DNA of 9,276 nt from Candidatus Scybalocola fimicaballi (GCA_002317115.1 DCIP01000116.1:1-9276); one strand, 5' to 3'. Shown: positions 1 through 8,174, counted from the first letter of the stretch. Notes: generated from the letters alone by a model not told the origin. Numbers and translations: made by a program.

Positions 1-2
1 GA

Positions 3-1391
3 TCTCTAAAGGATCAGAATCCTGTTAAGGCTAAGCCAATGGAGCCATATGTAGATTCATTGGTTAAGGAGTCTAACGACCTATATCAGTATCTTGACGA
101 ATTCAAGCACACTTTGGTTTCGCTTGTTGACGGTGAGGAGGCTGACAAGGAGAACTGGACAATCAAGAACGCTGGTGACCTTAACATCGCTAGTGAGCTT
201 TTGGAAGGTAAGTCAGATCGTGCTAAGGATCCTGACAAGAAGAACTGGGGTCTTACAATGAAGGAGAAGCTTAACGCTTACAGCCAGTTCGCTCAGAGAA
301 TGGTTTCTGTAGGTGTAGTTGATACTATCAAGGCTAATTCTTTCAAGGAGACATTCGACACTCCAGACAAGAAGATTGAGGGTGCAACTTACTCTTGGGA
401 GAAGCAGTTGTTGGAGGATCAGCCAGCTATCGCAGTATTGGCTACTGTAACAAAGCTTCAGAACGACGTACGTAACACAGAGGCTGAGTGTTTGAACCAC
501 ATCATCAACCAGCTTGATGCCGGTGACTTCCGTGTAAACAAGATCCAGGCTCTTGCAATCGCAGACGAGTCTTACGTCTTGAGAGGTAACAAGTATCGTG
601 CTAAGATCGTGTTGGCTGCAACTGACTCAACTAAGGATCCAGTTATCGAAATCAATGGCAAGCCATTGGAGAAGGACATCTACGAGTTTACTGCAACTAA
701 TCTTGGTAAGCAGAAGTACAAAGGTAACATCAAGATGAAGAAGCCTAATGGTGAGGAGATTTCTTATCCATTCGAGACTGAGTACGTTGTTGGTGAGCCT
801 ACAGCTACAGTATCAGCAGATATGATGAACGTGCTTTACGCAGGTTTCAGCAACCCTATCTCTGTATCAGTTCCAGGTGTTAACGCAGGTGATGTAAGCA
901 TCTCTGTTTCTAACGCAAACATCACAAAGACTCCTAAGGGATGGAACGTTATCCCTCAGAAGGTCGGTGTAAACTGTGACATCAACGTTAGTGCTAACAT
1001 CGGTGGTAAGTCAACTCACATGGCTAAGCATTCTTTCCGTGTTAAGAAGCTTCCTCAGCCAGCTGCAATGTTGAAGTACAACAACTCTGGTAGATTCTAT
1101 GTAGGTAAGATCGATAAGAGAGATCTTAACGCTGCTGATGAGGTTGTAGCCGAGTTGCCTGATGCAGACTTGAACGTTAAGTATACAGTGCTTTCATTCT
1201 CAATCAAGTCAACAGACTCAATGGGTAATACAATTGTAGAGCCAGCTCAGGGTTCTAAGATCACTGAGAAGCAGAAAGCTGTATTCAAGAAGTTGGTTAA
1301 GGGTAAGACTATCTACTTGTCTGATGTAAACGCAACTGGTCCAGATAAGATCAAGCGTATACTTTCACCAGTCGAAATTGCACTTAAGTAA
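3..1391 (+). CDS. gldM: GldM/PorM, type IX secretion system core protein (5' end cut off)
   Basis: GldM (PorM) is anchored in the inner membrane by one helix and projects a long periplasmic part. With GldL it forms the proton-driven motor that powers type IX secretion, and in gliding species motility. The frame is open to the left edge, so the first ATG at 39 is probably internal. The visible 462 codons compare with about 510-520 residues in the family, so roughly 50-60 N-terminal residues with the membrane helix are missing. What remains fits the family: a helical first domain (about the first 165 residues) followed by beta-rich domains ending in 'FRVKKLPQP' and a C-terminal domain closing with 'IYLSDVNATGPDK'. 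Lysine is almost always AAG, suggesting strong expression. gldN follows after 27 bases with no terminator, so the two are cotranscribed. The identification is by recognised sequence pattern plus the gldN neighbour and is firm. Confidence 0.93.
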   Translation, partial: SLKDQNPVKAKPMEPYVDSLVKESNDLYQYLDEFKHTLVSLVDGEEADKENWTIKNAGDLNIASELLEGKSDRAKDPDKKNWGLTMKEKLNAYSQFAQRMVSVGVVDTIKANSFKETFDTPDKKIEGATYSWEKQLLEDQPAIAVLATVTKLQNDVRNTEAECLNHIINQLDAGDFRVNKIQALAIADESYVLRGNKYRAKIVLAATDSTKDPVIEINGKPLEKDIYEFTATNLGKQKYKGNIKMKKPNGEEISYPFETEYVVGEPTATVSADMMNVLYAGFSNPISVSVPGVNAGDVSISVSNANITKTPKGWNVIPQKVGVNCDINVSANIGGKSTHMAKHSFRVKKLPQPAAMLKYNNSGRFYVGKIDKRDLNAADEVVAELPDADLNVKYTVLSFSIKSTDSMGNTIVEPAQGSKITEKQKAVFKKLVKGKTIYLSDVNATGPDKIKRILSPVEIALK

Positions 1392-1418
1392 TCTTAAAAA
1401 CTGAAAAAGGTTTAAGTC

Positions 1419-2300
1419 ATGAAAAAAAGTTTTAAGTTGTTTTTAACTGCTTGTTTGCTTGCTGTAGCAAACCTTGCAAATGCTCAGGATCAGTCTTTCT
1501 TTGATGAAGCTGGTAACATTTCTGAGGAGTTGCAGACTAACTTGCCAACAAGTGGTCCAAAAGAAGGTCTTGAACCTATTGAAATGCTAAACCCACGTGC
1601 TGATGATATCTATTGGCAAAAGGTTGTCTATAGAATTATCGACCTTCGTGAGAAAATGAACTTTCCTCTATACTACCCTGAAATGCCAGCAGACAATAGA
1701 ACAAGTTTCTTTGCTCTAATGTTTAGATTGGTTCAGGATGGCAAGATCAAGGTTTACGACTATGCTGAGGAGTACGAGCACTTCGACGACCAGCACACAG
1801 TTAAATTCCGCGATTTGATGGATAAGTTCGCGTTGCCTTACGAGACAAAGCTTGACTCTATCACTAATGATACAATCTATGTAATTGATGACTCAGACGT
1901 TCCTAACCGTGATATCATCAAGTACTTCTGCAAGGAGGTATGGTATTTCGATAGAATTTCGTCTACTTTCAATTGCCGTATCATCGGTTTCTGCCCAGTG
2001 ATGCAGAGAGAAGGAGATACTGGTCTAGAGACATTGCCTCTATTCTGGATTCCTTTCGAGACACTTCGTCCTTTCTTGTCACAGACAGAGGTTCTTATCA
2101 CTGATAAGAATAATGGAGCAAGACCTTCGTTCGACGACTTGTTCATGAAGAGAAGATTTTCTAGCTACATCTACAAAGAGTCTAACATTCAGAACAGATC
2201 TTTGCTAGAGTACAACGTAACACTTGAGGATGTTAAGAAGGAGCAGGAGTTGGTTAAAACTCGCTTGATTAACTTCGAGACAGACTTGTGGGAGTATTAA
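1419..2300 (+). CDS. gldN: GldN/PorN, type IX secretion system periplasmic ring protein
   Basis: GldN (PorN) is a periplasmic protein that joins the lipoprotein GldK (PorK) in the large ring under the outer membrane and contacts the periplasmic part of GldM. It therefore links the inner-membrane motor to the outer-membrane translocon. The 293-residue product starts with a clear Sec signal peptide: KK near the start, a hydrophobic stretch, and likely cleavage after 'ANA' at residue 22. The family signature 'VVYRIIDLREKMN' followed by 'PLYYP' lies at residues 69-87, and 'CRIIGFCPV' at 186-194 is also typical. It is somewhat shorter than the GldN/PorN proteins I recall. The ATG at 1419 is chosen because the signal peptide begins there; an AAAGG 8 bases upstream is a weak ribosome site. 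It follows gldM in the usual porL-M-N order and is the last gene of the operon, as a strong terminator follows at once. Confidence 0.93.
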   Translation: MKKSFKLFLTACLLAVANLANAQDQSFFDEAGNISEELQTNLPTSGPKEGLEPIEMLNPRADDIYWQKVVYRIIDLREKMNFPLYYPEMPADNRTSFFALMFRLVQDGKIKVYDYAEEYEHFDDQHTVKFRDLMDKFALPYETKLDSITNDTIYVIDDSDVPNRDIIKYFCKEVWYFDRISSTFNCRIIGFCPVMQREGDTGLETLPLFWIPFETLRPFLSQTEVLITDKNNGARPSFDDLFMKRRFSSYIYKESNIQNRSLLEYNVTLEDVKKEQELVKTRLINFETDLWEY

Positions 2301-2324
2301 GAAAAGACTTTCATAACGAAAATT

Positions 2325-2355
2325 GGCATCGCAGTAAAATGCGATGCCTTTTTTT
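2325..2355 (+). terminator. Intrinsic terminator of the gldM-gldN operon
   Basis: A perfect 9-bp stem (GGCATCGCA at 2325-2333 with TGCGATGCC at 2340-2348) and a 6-base loop is followed directly by seven Ts. It begins 24 bases after the gldN stop codon and separates the T9SS operon from leuS. Confidence 0.93.
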
Positions 2356-2356
2356 A

Positions 2357-2387
2357 TTTATACTCTCTTCATTTTTTACTACCTTTG
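2357..2387 (+). promoter_or_regulatory. Sigma-ABfr type promoter of leuS
   Basis: The -7 element TACCTTTG at 2380-2387 fits the Bacteroidota consensus TAnnTTTG exactly. A TTTA at 2357-2360, 19 bases upstream, is a one-mismatch -33 element. The site lies just behind the gldN terminator and about 50 bases before the leuS ATG. The same TACCTTTGCAT string occurs in the tRNA promoter at 9100. Confidence 0.8.
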
Positions 2388-2438
2388 CATTCGTCTGCTT
2401 TTCGGACATTCTTAGAAGAGAAAGAAATTTGAAACACA

Positions 2439-5195
2439 ATGGATTATAAATTTTCAGAAATTGAAAAGAAGTGGCAGAAATATTGGGTAGAAAATGCCAC
2501 TTATAAAGTTAAGGAAGACGCTTCCAAAAAGAAGTTCTATGTTCTTGACATGTTCCCTTATCCATCAGGTGCAGGTCTACACGTAGGCCACCCTCTTGGC
2601 TATATCGCATCTGATATTTTCGCAAGATACAAGCGTCAGCAGGGTTTCAACGTACTTCACCCTATGGGCTACGACTCTTACGGTTTGCCTGCAGAACAGT
2701 ACGCTATCCAGACTGGCCAGCATCCTGCTGTGACTACAGCAAAGAACATCGCGCGCTACCGTGAGCAGTTAGACAAAATCGGCTTCTGCTTCGACTGGAG
2801 CCGCGAGGTCCGCACTTGTGAGCCTAACTACTACAAGTGGACTCAGTGGGCTTTCATCAAGATGTTCAACTCTTACTACGACAATGACGCCAACAAGGCT
2901 CTTCCAATCGAAAACCTAATCGCCAAGTTTGAGAAAGACGGCAACGCTAACGTTAATGCCGCAAACAACTGCACAGTTAACTTCTCAGCTGCAGATTGGA
3001 AGTCATATTCAGCAAAGGAGAAGGAGCAGGTGCTTTTGACTTACCGTATCGCTTACCTTGCTGACACAAAGGTTAACTTCTGCCCTGCCCTTGGTTGTGT
3101 GCTTGCCAACGACGAGATCAGCGAAGGTGTCAGCGTTCGTGGTGGTTATCCTGTTGAGCAGAGAGTAATGCGTCAGTGGAGCTTGAGAGTTTCGGCTTAC
3201 GCCCAGCGTCTTCTTGATGGTCTTGACAATATCGATTGGTCTGAGGCTTTGAAGGAGACTCAGAAAAACTGGATCGGACGCAGCGAAGGCGCAGAGATGG
3301 ACTTCTGCGTTAAAGGTCAGGATCTAAAACTAAGAATCTTTACTACTCGTTGTGATACTATCCACGGTGTGACATTCATGGTGCTTGCTCCTGAGAGTGA
3401 GTACGTGGCAAAGGTAACAACTGCAGACCAGAAGGCTGCTGTGGATGATTATCTTGCACAGGTTAAGCGCAGAACAGAGCGTGAGCGTATTGCTGACCGT
3501 CGTGTAAGCGGCGTCTTCTCTGGTTCATACGCTATCAATCCTATCACAGAGAAGGAAATTCCTATCTATATCAGCGACTACGTACTAGCTGGTTACGGTA
3601 CAGGTGCTATCATGGCCGTTCCTGCTCACGATTCTCGTGACTACGCTTTCGCTAAACATTTCAATCTTCCTATCATTCCTCTAATCGAGGGAGCAGATGT
3701 TTCTGAAGAGAGTTTCGATGCAAAGGAGGGAATTCTGATGAATTCTGGTTTCTTGAACGGTCTTACTGTTAAAGAGGCTTTGAAAACAGCTAAAAAATAC
3801 ATCAAGGAGAAAGGTATCGGAGAGGTTAAGGTAAACTACCGTCTACGCGATGCTATCTTCTCACGTCAGAGATATTGGGGTGAGCCTTTCCCTGTTTATT
3901 ACAAGAATGGCATGCCACACATGCTTGACGAGAGCAAACTTCCTCTTGAGTTGCCTGAGGTTTCTGACTTCAAGCCTACAGAGAGCGGTGAGCCTCCTCT
4001 TGGTCATGCAGAGAATTGGTGTACAGCCGACGGTGATCCATACGAGTTGAACACAATGCCAGGATTCGCTGGTTCGTCTGCTTACTACCTAAGATATATG
4101 GATCCACACAACGACAATGCTCTTGTAAGCAAGGAGGCTAACCAGTACTGGAAGAGCGTTGACTTGTACGTTGGAGGTACAGAGCACGCTACAGGTCACT
4201 TGATCTATAGCCGTTTCTGGAATAAGTTCTTGTTCGACATGGGTGTCGTTTGCGAGGATGAACCATTCCGCAAGCTAATCAACCAGGGTATGATCCAGGG
4301 TCGTTCTAACTTCGTTTACCGTATCAAGGATACTAACACTTTCGTATCTCTTGGTTTGAAGAAGGATTACGACGTTACTCCTATCCACGTCGACGTGAAT
4401 ATTGTAAACAATGATATTCTAGACCTTGAGGCATTCAAGGCTTGGAGACCTGAGTTTGAGACTGCTGAGTTTATCCTTGAGGATGGCAAGTACGTTTGTG
4501 GTTGGGCTGTTGAGAAGATGTCTAAGTCTATGTTCAACGTCGTTAACCCTGATGATATCGTCGACAAATATGGAGCTGATACATTGCGTCTATACGAGAT
4601 GTTCCTTGGCCCTGTTGAGCAGTCAAAACCTTGGGACACTAAGGGTATCGACGGTGTCAACAGATTCTTGAAGAAATTCTGGGGTATGTTCTTCACTGGC
4701 GATAATTTCGATGTTGTCAAGGCTGAGCCTACAGCTGAGGAGCAGAAGTCAATCCACAAACTTGTAAAGAAGGTTACCGGTGATATTGAGACTTTCTCTT
4801 ACAACACTTCTATCGCAGCATTCATGATCTGTGCAAACGAATTGACAGGCATGAAGAGCAAGAACGCAGAGGTTTTGACTAAGTTCGTCACAGTGCTTGC
4901 TCCATTCGCGCCACATATCTGTGAGGAGCTTTACCACATGCTTGGCAATACAGGTTCGGTTTGCGACGCTCAGTGGCCATCTTACGATGAGAAGTTCTTG
5001 GTTGAGAGCAACGTTAAATATCCAATCTCATTCAACGGTAAGGTAAGATTCACTCTTGAGCTTCCTGCTGACATGGATAAGGCTGAGGTAGAGAAGACAG
5101 CTCTTGCTAACGAGCAGACAGTCAAACTTCTTGACGGCAAACCAACTAAGAAGGTTATCGTCGTTCCAGGTAAGATTGTAAACATCGTATTCTAA
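2439..5195 (+). CDS. leuS: Leucyl-tRNA synthetase
   Basis: LeuRS attaches leucine to tRNA-Leu using ATP in the cytoplasm and is essential. It is a class I synthetase of 918 residues, against 860 in E. coli; the extra length is in insertions common in Bacteroidota. The Rossmann signature is at 'HVGH' (48-51) and the second ATP motif KMSKS at 693-697. The CP1 editing domain, which hydrolyses mischarged tRNA, is intact: the threonine pair of 'TTRCDT' is at 302-303 and the conserved aspartate of 'VPAHDSRD' at 398. The leucine-specific insertion precedes KMSKS, then come the anticodon-binding helices and a C-terminal domain ending 'KIVNIVF'. The zinc-knuckle region keeps two cysteines (215, 220), but the second pair is replaced by 'RGGYPVE'. 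The gene has its own promoter and terminator, so it is a single-gene unit. The ATG at 2439 fits the family N-terminus. Confidence 0.98.
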   Translation: MDYKFSEIEKKWQKYWVENATYKVKEDASKKKFYVLDMFPYPSGAGLHVGHPLGYIASDIFARYKRQQGFNVLHPMGYDSYGLPAEQYAIQTGQHPAVTTAKNIARYREQLDKIGFCFDWSREVRTCEPNYYKWTQWAFIKMFNSYYDNDANKALPIENLIAKFEKDGNANVNAANNCTVNFSAADWKSYSAKEKEQVLLTYRIAYLADTKVNFCPALGCVLANDEISEGVSVRGGYPVEQRVMRQWSLRVSAYAQRLLDGLDNIDWSEALKETQKNWIGRSEGAEMDFCVKGQDLKLRIFTTRCDTIHGVTFMVLAPESEYVAKVTTADQKAAVDDYLAQVKRRTERERIADRRVSGVFSGSYAINPITEKEIPIYISDYVLAGYGTGAIMAVPAHDSRDYAFAKHFNLPIIPLIEGADVSEESFDAKEGILMNSGFLNGLTVKEALKTAKKYIKEKGIGEVKVNYRLRDAIFSRQRYWGEPFPVYYKNGMPHMLDESKLPLELPEVSDFKPTESGEPPLGHAENWCTADGDPYELNTMPGFAGSSAYYLRYMDPHNDNALVSKEANQYWKSVDLYVGGTEHATGHLIYSRFWNKFLFDMGVVCEDEPFRKLINQGMIQGRSNFVYRIKDTNTFVSLGLKKDYDVTPIHVDVNIVNNDILDLEAFKAWRPEFETAEFILEDGKYVCGWAVEKMSKSMFNVVNPDDIVDKYGADTLRLYEMFLGPVEQSKPWDTKGIDGVNRFLKKFWGMFFTGDNFDVVKAEPTAEEQKSIHKLVKKVTGDIETFSYNTSIAAFMICANELTGMKSKNAEVLTKFVTVLAPFAPHICEELYHMLGNTGSVCDAQWPSYDEKFLVESNVKYPISFNGKVRFTLELPADMDKAEVEKTALANEQTVKLLDGKPTKKVIVVPGKIVNIVF

Positions 5196-5211
5196 AGATT
5201 ATTTCAATTTT

Positions 5212-5246
5212 GGAGACAGAGGCTCTTGCTTTCTGTCTCCTTTTTT
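5212..5246 (+). terminator. Intrinsic terminator of leuS
   Basis: A perfect 9-bp stem (GGAGACAGA at 5212-5220 with TCTGTCTCC at 5232-5240) with an 11-base loop is followed by six Ts. It starts 16 bases after the leuS stop. The next gene begins only 13 bases beyond the T run. Confidence 0.92.
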
Positions 5247-5259
5247 ATTTTTAACTGTT

Positions 5260-5895
5260 ATGGAAAAATTGAAACTGTTCATTCTAATAATTTTCTCATT
5301 TGTCACCACATCTGTGATGGCAGCTCAACAGGATGTAAAGGCTTTGACGGAAGAACAAATAGAGAAAGCGACGTCGCAAGCATATCTGCAACAAATTCTT
5401 TCCATCGATAGTTTCCAAAATGCGGAAGATTGCCGAAACCATAGAAAAGACGCTGTCATGTGTGCAAACTATATTCTCGACACTCCATGCGAATCCAACG
5501 AGAAAAGCGACTTAATGTGGATTTATTGCGCAAGATATGTCCTTCTTTGGGATGAAAAATCAGATGAAATATTAATCTCCTACCCCAAAAGTTCACAAAA
5601 TTGGATGATATGCACCGAAATGCTCTCTGTTTTTCTTGCTGCATGCACAAAAACTGCCATCGAGGACAACATCATCCACTATTATTCAAAAGAAATGCAC
5701 ATTAAAGCAGTCACTGCTTGTGTGCAATATTATATCAAGAATAAAAAAATCATGGATCTTCTATGCAGACCAAACATGAAAAAAATGGTGAAGATGCATA
5801 GACGAGGAAAATTGAACAAATATTTGAGTAAGCAATACGACGAGGAATATGGAACTGGCAAACCTCAAACTGAAAATTTCTTCATTCCTGATTAA
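5260..5895 (+). CDS. Unrecognised exported, cysteine-rich helical protein
   Basis: I do not recognise a family for this 211-residue protein. It begins with a likely Sec signal peptide (K3 and K5, hydrophobic core about 6-19, probable cleavage after the 'VMA' at 19-21 or close by), so it is probably periplasmic or secreted; I see no lipobox. The rest looks helical and charged, with eight cysteines at 58, 68, 77, 90, 118, 129, 154 and 169, an even number compatible with disulfides outside the cytoplasm. The tail is basic (about 173-191) and then acidic. Lysine codons are mostly AAA, unlike the AAG-rich neighbours, suggesting low expression. The start lies 13 bases after the leuS terminator with no TAnnTTTG element nearby, so it may depend on read-through from leuS. 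It has its own terminator. The signal peptide, length and terminator make it a real gene; its function is unknown. Confidence 0.8.
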   Translation: MEKLKLFILIIFSFVTTSVMAAQQDVKALTEEQIEKATSQAYLQQILSIDSFQNAEDCRNHRKDAVMCANYILDTPCESNEKSDLMWIYCARYVLLWDEKSDEILISYPKSSQNWMICTEMLSVFLAACTKTAIEDNIIHYYSKEMHIKAVTACVQYYIKNKKIMDLLCRPNMKKMVKMHRRGKLNKYLSKQYDEEYGTGKPQTENFFIPD

Positions 5896-5919
5896 GCCAA
5901 AACTAAAATTCAATACAAG

Positions 5920-5947
5920 AGTCCGGCGTCACGACGTCGGACTTTTT
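5920..5947 (+). terminator. Intrinsic terminator after the orphan exported gene
   Basis: AGTCCGGCGTC at 5920-5930 pairs with GACGTCGGACT at 5933-5943 (one G-T wobble, very short loop), followed by five Ts. It lies 24 bases after the stop codon. Confidence 0.88.
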
Positions 5948-5977
5948 AATTCTACAAAGCAAACCCAAACGACACAT

Positions 5978-6029
5978 TTATAGAATAATCTTCTACAAAT
6001 AGCCAAAATCATTTTAAATAATTCTATAA
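5978..6029. repeat. 9-bp inverted repeat upstream of the metY promoter
   Basis: TTATAGAAT at 5978-5986 is repeated in inverted orientation as ATTCTATAA at 6021-6029, with a 34-base spacer. The right arm ends 13 bases before the -33 element of metY. It could be a regulator's binding site or a chance match in AT-rich DNA; the sequence alone cannot decide. Confidence 0.35.
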
Positions 6030-6042
6030 TCGTCTTTTTCCT

Positions 6043-6072
6043 TTTGCATTTTTTCTGCAAACTTTACTTTTG
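6043..6072 (+). promoter_or_regulatory. Sigma-ABfr type promoter of metY
   Basis: The -33 element TTTG at 6043-6046 and the -7 element TACTTTTG at 6065-6072 (fits TAnnTTTG) are separated by 18 bases. Transcription would start near 6078, leaving a leader of about 40 bases, which is too short for a usual SAM riboswitch. The leader holds an 8-bp tandem repeat, TTAAACTA at 6083-6090 and 6091-6098. Confidence 0.82.
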
Positions 6073-6116
6073 TATATTGAAATTAAACTATTAAACTAAA
6101 AAGACAAGTTGATATT

Positions 6117-7397
6117 ATGAGCAGAAAAATTAATACAATCTGTGTGCAGGGTGGTTGGAATCCAAAGAATGGAGAGAGCCGTCAGATGCCAATCGTTCAG
6201 GCCACAACATTCAAATACGAGTCGTCGGATGCCATGGGTAAACTTTTCGACCTTGAGGCTTCTGGTTATTTCTACACTCGTCTTCAGAACCCTACTAACG
6301 ACAACGTAGCAGCAAGAATCGCTGAACTTGAGGGTGGTGTCGCAGGAATGTTGACTTCATCAGGTCAAGCTGCCAACTTCTTCGCTATCTTCAACATCTG
6401 TGAAGCTGGCGGTCACGTTATCGCATTCAACAACATCTATGGAGGAACTTTCAATCTAATTGGAACTACTTTACCAAAGATGGGTATTGAGGTCACTTTC
6501 GTTAATGAGAAGATGTCCGACGAGGAGATCAACGCTGCATTCAAGCCTAACACTAAGTTGGTATTCGGCGAGACTCTTTCTAATCCAGGTGTCCGTGTTT
6601 TCGATATTGAGCGTTACGCTAAGATCGCCCACGCTCACGGAGTTCCATTGATCATCGACAACACATTCCCAACTCCAGTATTCTGCCGTCCTATCGAATG
6701 GGGTGCAGACATCGTCACTCACTCTACTACAAAATATATGGATGGACATGGTGTCGCTGTAGGTGGAGCTATCGTTGACAGTGGAAATTTCGACTGGGAC
6801 AAGTATGCGGATAAGTTCCCTGGACTTTGTGCTCCAGACCCATCATACCACGGTTTGACTTACACTAAGGCATTCGGTAAGGGTGCATATATCACAAAGG
6901 CAACTGTTCAGTTGATGCGAGATCTTGGTTCAATTCAAGGACCACAGAACGCATTCTATCTAAATCTTGGTTTACAGTCTCTTCACTGTCGTATGAAGCA
7001 GCATCACGAGAATGCTTTGAAGATCGCTAAATTCTTGGAGTCTAATGAGCAGGTTGCTTGGATCAAATACTCTGAGCTTGAGAGCGATGAAGATCACGCA
7101 TTGCAGCAGAAATACTGTCCTGATGGCACTTGTGGAGTAATGTGTTTTGGTTTGAAGGGCGGACGCGAGTTCTCAATCAAGTTCATGGATAATTTGAAGT
7201 TGATCGGAATCGCAACACACGTTGCTGACTGTCACTCATGCGTGCTACACCCAGCATCACACACTCACCGTCAGCTTACTGAGGAGCAGCTTATCGAGGC
7301 AGGAGTATCGCCAGATTTGATTCGCCTTTCAATCGGTATTGAAGACGCTGATGATCTAATCGATGATATCAAGCAGGCTTTGGCTAAGGCTAAATAA
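6117..7397 (+). CDS. metY: O-acetylhomoserine sulfhydrylase (PLP enzyme)
   Basis: This enzyme makes homocysteine from O-acetylhomoserine and sulfide in the cytoplasm, the direct sulfhydrylation route to methionine. It belongs to the Cys/Met-metabolism PLP family, and its 426 residues match the usual MetY length. Visible landmarks are 'YTRLQNPT' at 53-60 (Tyr and Arg contact the PLP phosphate of the partner subunit), 'SSGQAA' at 81-86, the aspartate of 'IIDNTF' at 181 (bonds the pyridine nitrogen), the Schiff-base lysine at 206 in 'HSTTKYMDGHG', and 'RLSIGIED' at 403-410 (Arg binds the substrate carboxylate). The insertion with 'FPGLCAPDPSYHGL' at 234-247 is typical of MetY and distinguishes it from the shorter MetB/MetC/MetZ enzymes. 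The ATG at 6117 fits the family N-terminus and lies about 45 bases from its promoter. It is a single-gene unit with its own promoter and terminator. O-succinylhomoserine cannot be excluded as substrate from sequence alone. Confidence 0.94.
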   Translation: MSRKINTICVQGGWNPKNGESRQMPIVQATTFKYESSDAMGKLFDLEASGYFYTRLQNPTNDNVAARIAELEGGVAGMLTSSGQAANFFAIFNICEAGGHVIAFNNIYGGTFNLIGTTLPKMGIEVTFVNEKMSDEEINAAFKPNTKLVFGETLSNPGVRVFDIERYAKIAHAHGVPLIIDNTFPTPVFCRPIEWGADIVTHSTTKYMDGHGVAVGGAIVDSGNFDWDKYADKFPGLCAPDPSYHGLTYTKAFGKGAYITKATVQLMRDLGSIQGPQNAFYLNLGLQSLHCRMKQHHENALKIAKFLESNEQVAWIKYSELESDEDHALQQKYCPDGTCGVMCFGLKGGREFSIKFMDNLKLIGIATHVADCHSCVLHPASHTHRQLTEEQLIEAGVSPDLIRLSIGIEDADDLIDDIKQALAKAK

Positions 7398-7421
7398 TCA
7401 GATTCCAATATACAATCGTAG

Positions 7422-7448
7422 AGACGGGGCATGACCCCGTCTTTTTTT
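7422..7448 (+). terminator. Intrinsic terminator of metY
   Basis: AGACGGGG at 7422-7429 pairs with CCCCGTCT at 7435-7442 around a 5-base loop and is followed by a run of seven Ts (the first of which also closes the stem). It lies between the convergent metY and YfiH-type genes. Read from the - strand the hairpin is followed by CTACGATTG rather than a T run, so it is a good terminator only for metY. Confidence 0.93.
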
Positions 7449-7471
7449 ATTTTTCAGTCTATATTCTTCAT

Positions 7472-8137
7472 TTATTCCAACATCACGAATGTCCCCAACC
7501 TCTCCTGGCATTTGTCTCTTCTCCAAGAAGGCCATTCTTTAGATTCTGCAGTACATATATCTGAGCAATGTATATTCTTGCTGTCGACGCCGACGTCTAC
7601 AAGCTGCTCTTTACATGCTAACGCTATATCTACCAAAGGCTTTTGGTTAGAGCTATACCCTATTATATATTTTTCTCCAAATTCACTCGCACAAGCGTCG
7701 TCCACCTCATAACATTTTCCGCAAATATGAGGACCAATCGCCGCTATAATATCTGACGTTTTTGATCCAAACTGCGTCATCATCAGTTGTAACGTCTTCC
7801 TTACAATCAGCTTCTGAGCCCCCACTCTTCCCGCATGAATATTCGCCACCACACGTCGGCACGGATCATAAAGCACAACAGGCACACAATCGGCAGTGCG
7901 AATCAAAAGAGGAAGCTTTCTGACATTCGTCACCAATGCGTCGCAGTCAGCAATCTCAGTTCCACGCATTGAATCATCTACAATTTTTATCACATCGCTA
8001 TGGGTTTGTTTGCACGACACGACATCAGAAGGGTTGAAAAAAAGTACGGAATTTTCAACGAAACGGCAGTCCACATTAGTAGAAAATGCGGAAACATCAC
8101 CGATTTTATGTAATAAATATACTAGCAAGACGTTCAT
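7472..8137 (-). CDS. YfiH/PgeF-family 'laccase domain' protein, shortened N-terminus
   Basis: The family (Cu-oxidase_4, once called polyphenol oxidase) includes zinc enzymes acting on purine nucleosides, and E. coli YfiH/PgeF, which removes wrongly built peptidoglycan precursors. The exact reaction here is not shown. From the ATG at 8137 the protein has 221 residues, against about 240-270 usually. The three metal/active-site residues are present: His46 in 'CKQTHSD', Cys84 in 'RTADCVP' and His101 in 'NIHAG'. 'IAAIGPHICGKCYEV' at 130-144 and 'SWRRD' at 204-208 are also typical. Two things are odd. The stretch before His46 is about 30 residues short and lacks the usual 'TRxGGVS' and 'NxG..GD' motifs, and 'HAGWRG' reads 'HAGRVG'. 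The frame runs open further upstream to 8347, but that part is antisense to the lipoprotein gene and low in complexity, so I reject it. A promoter-like element ends 5 bases before the ATG. Confidence 0.85.
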   Translation of the reverse strand: MNVLLVYLLHKIGDVSAFSTNVDCRFVENSVLFFNPSDVVSCKQTHSDVIKIVDDSMRGTEIADCDALVTNVRKLPLLIRTADCVPVVLYDPCRRVVANIHAGRVGAQKLIVRKTLQLMMTQFGSKTSDIIAAIGPHICGKCYEVDDACASEFGEKYIIGYSSNQKPLVDIALACKEQLVDVGVDSKNIHCSDICTAESKEWPSWRRDKCQERLGTFVMLE

Positions 8138-8142
8138 AAATG

Positions 8143-8174
8143 CAAAATTATAAACAAAAAGTGCCCACACACAA
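8143..8174 (-). promoter_or_regulatory. Probable sigma-ABfr promoter of the YfiH-type gene
   Basis: On the - strand TAATTTTG (8150 to 8143) fits TAnnTTTG, and TTG at 8174 to 8172 is a minimal -33 element 21 bases upstream. The start of transcription would fall almost on the ATG at 8137, implying little or no leader. Confidence 0.5.

Noticed and set aside
39..41. ATG at 39 as the true start of gldM
   Set aside because: The frame is open to the left edge, and a start here would lack the membrane helix that GldM needs.
4367..5185. Several - strand frames inside leuS
   Set aside because: They lie opposite a complete, conserved synthetase gene and look like shadows of its codon bias.
5948..6116. 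SAM riboswitch upstream of metY
   Set aside because: The predicted leader is only about 40 bases and AT-rich, with no structured stems of the known SAM classes.
7431..7712. + strand open frame antisense to the YfiH-type gene
   Set aside because: It begins in the metY terminator, lies opposite a gene with clear family motifs, and shows no recognisable protein features.
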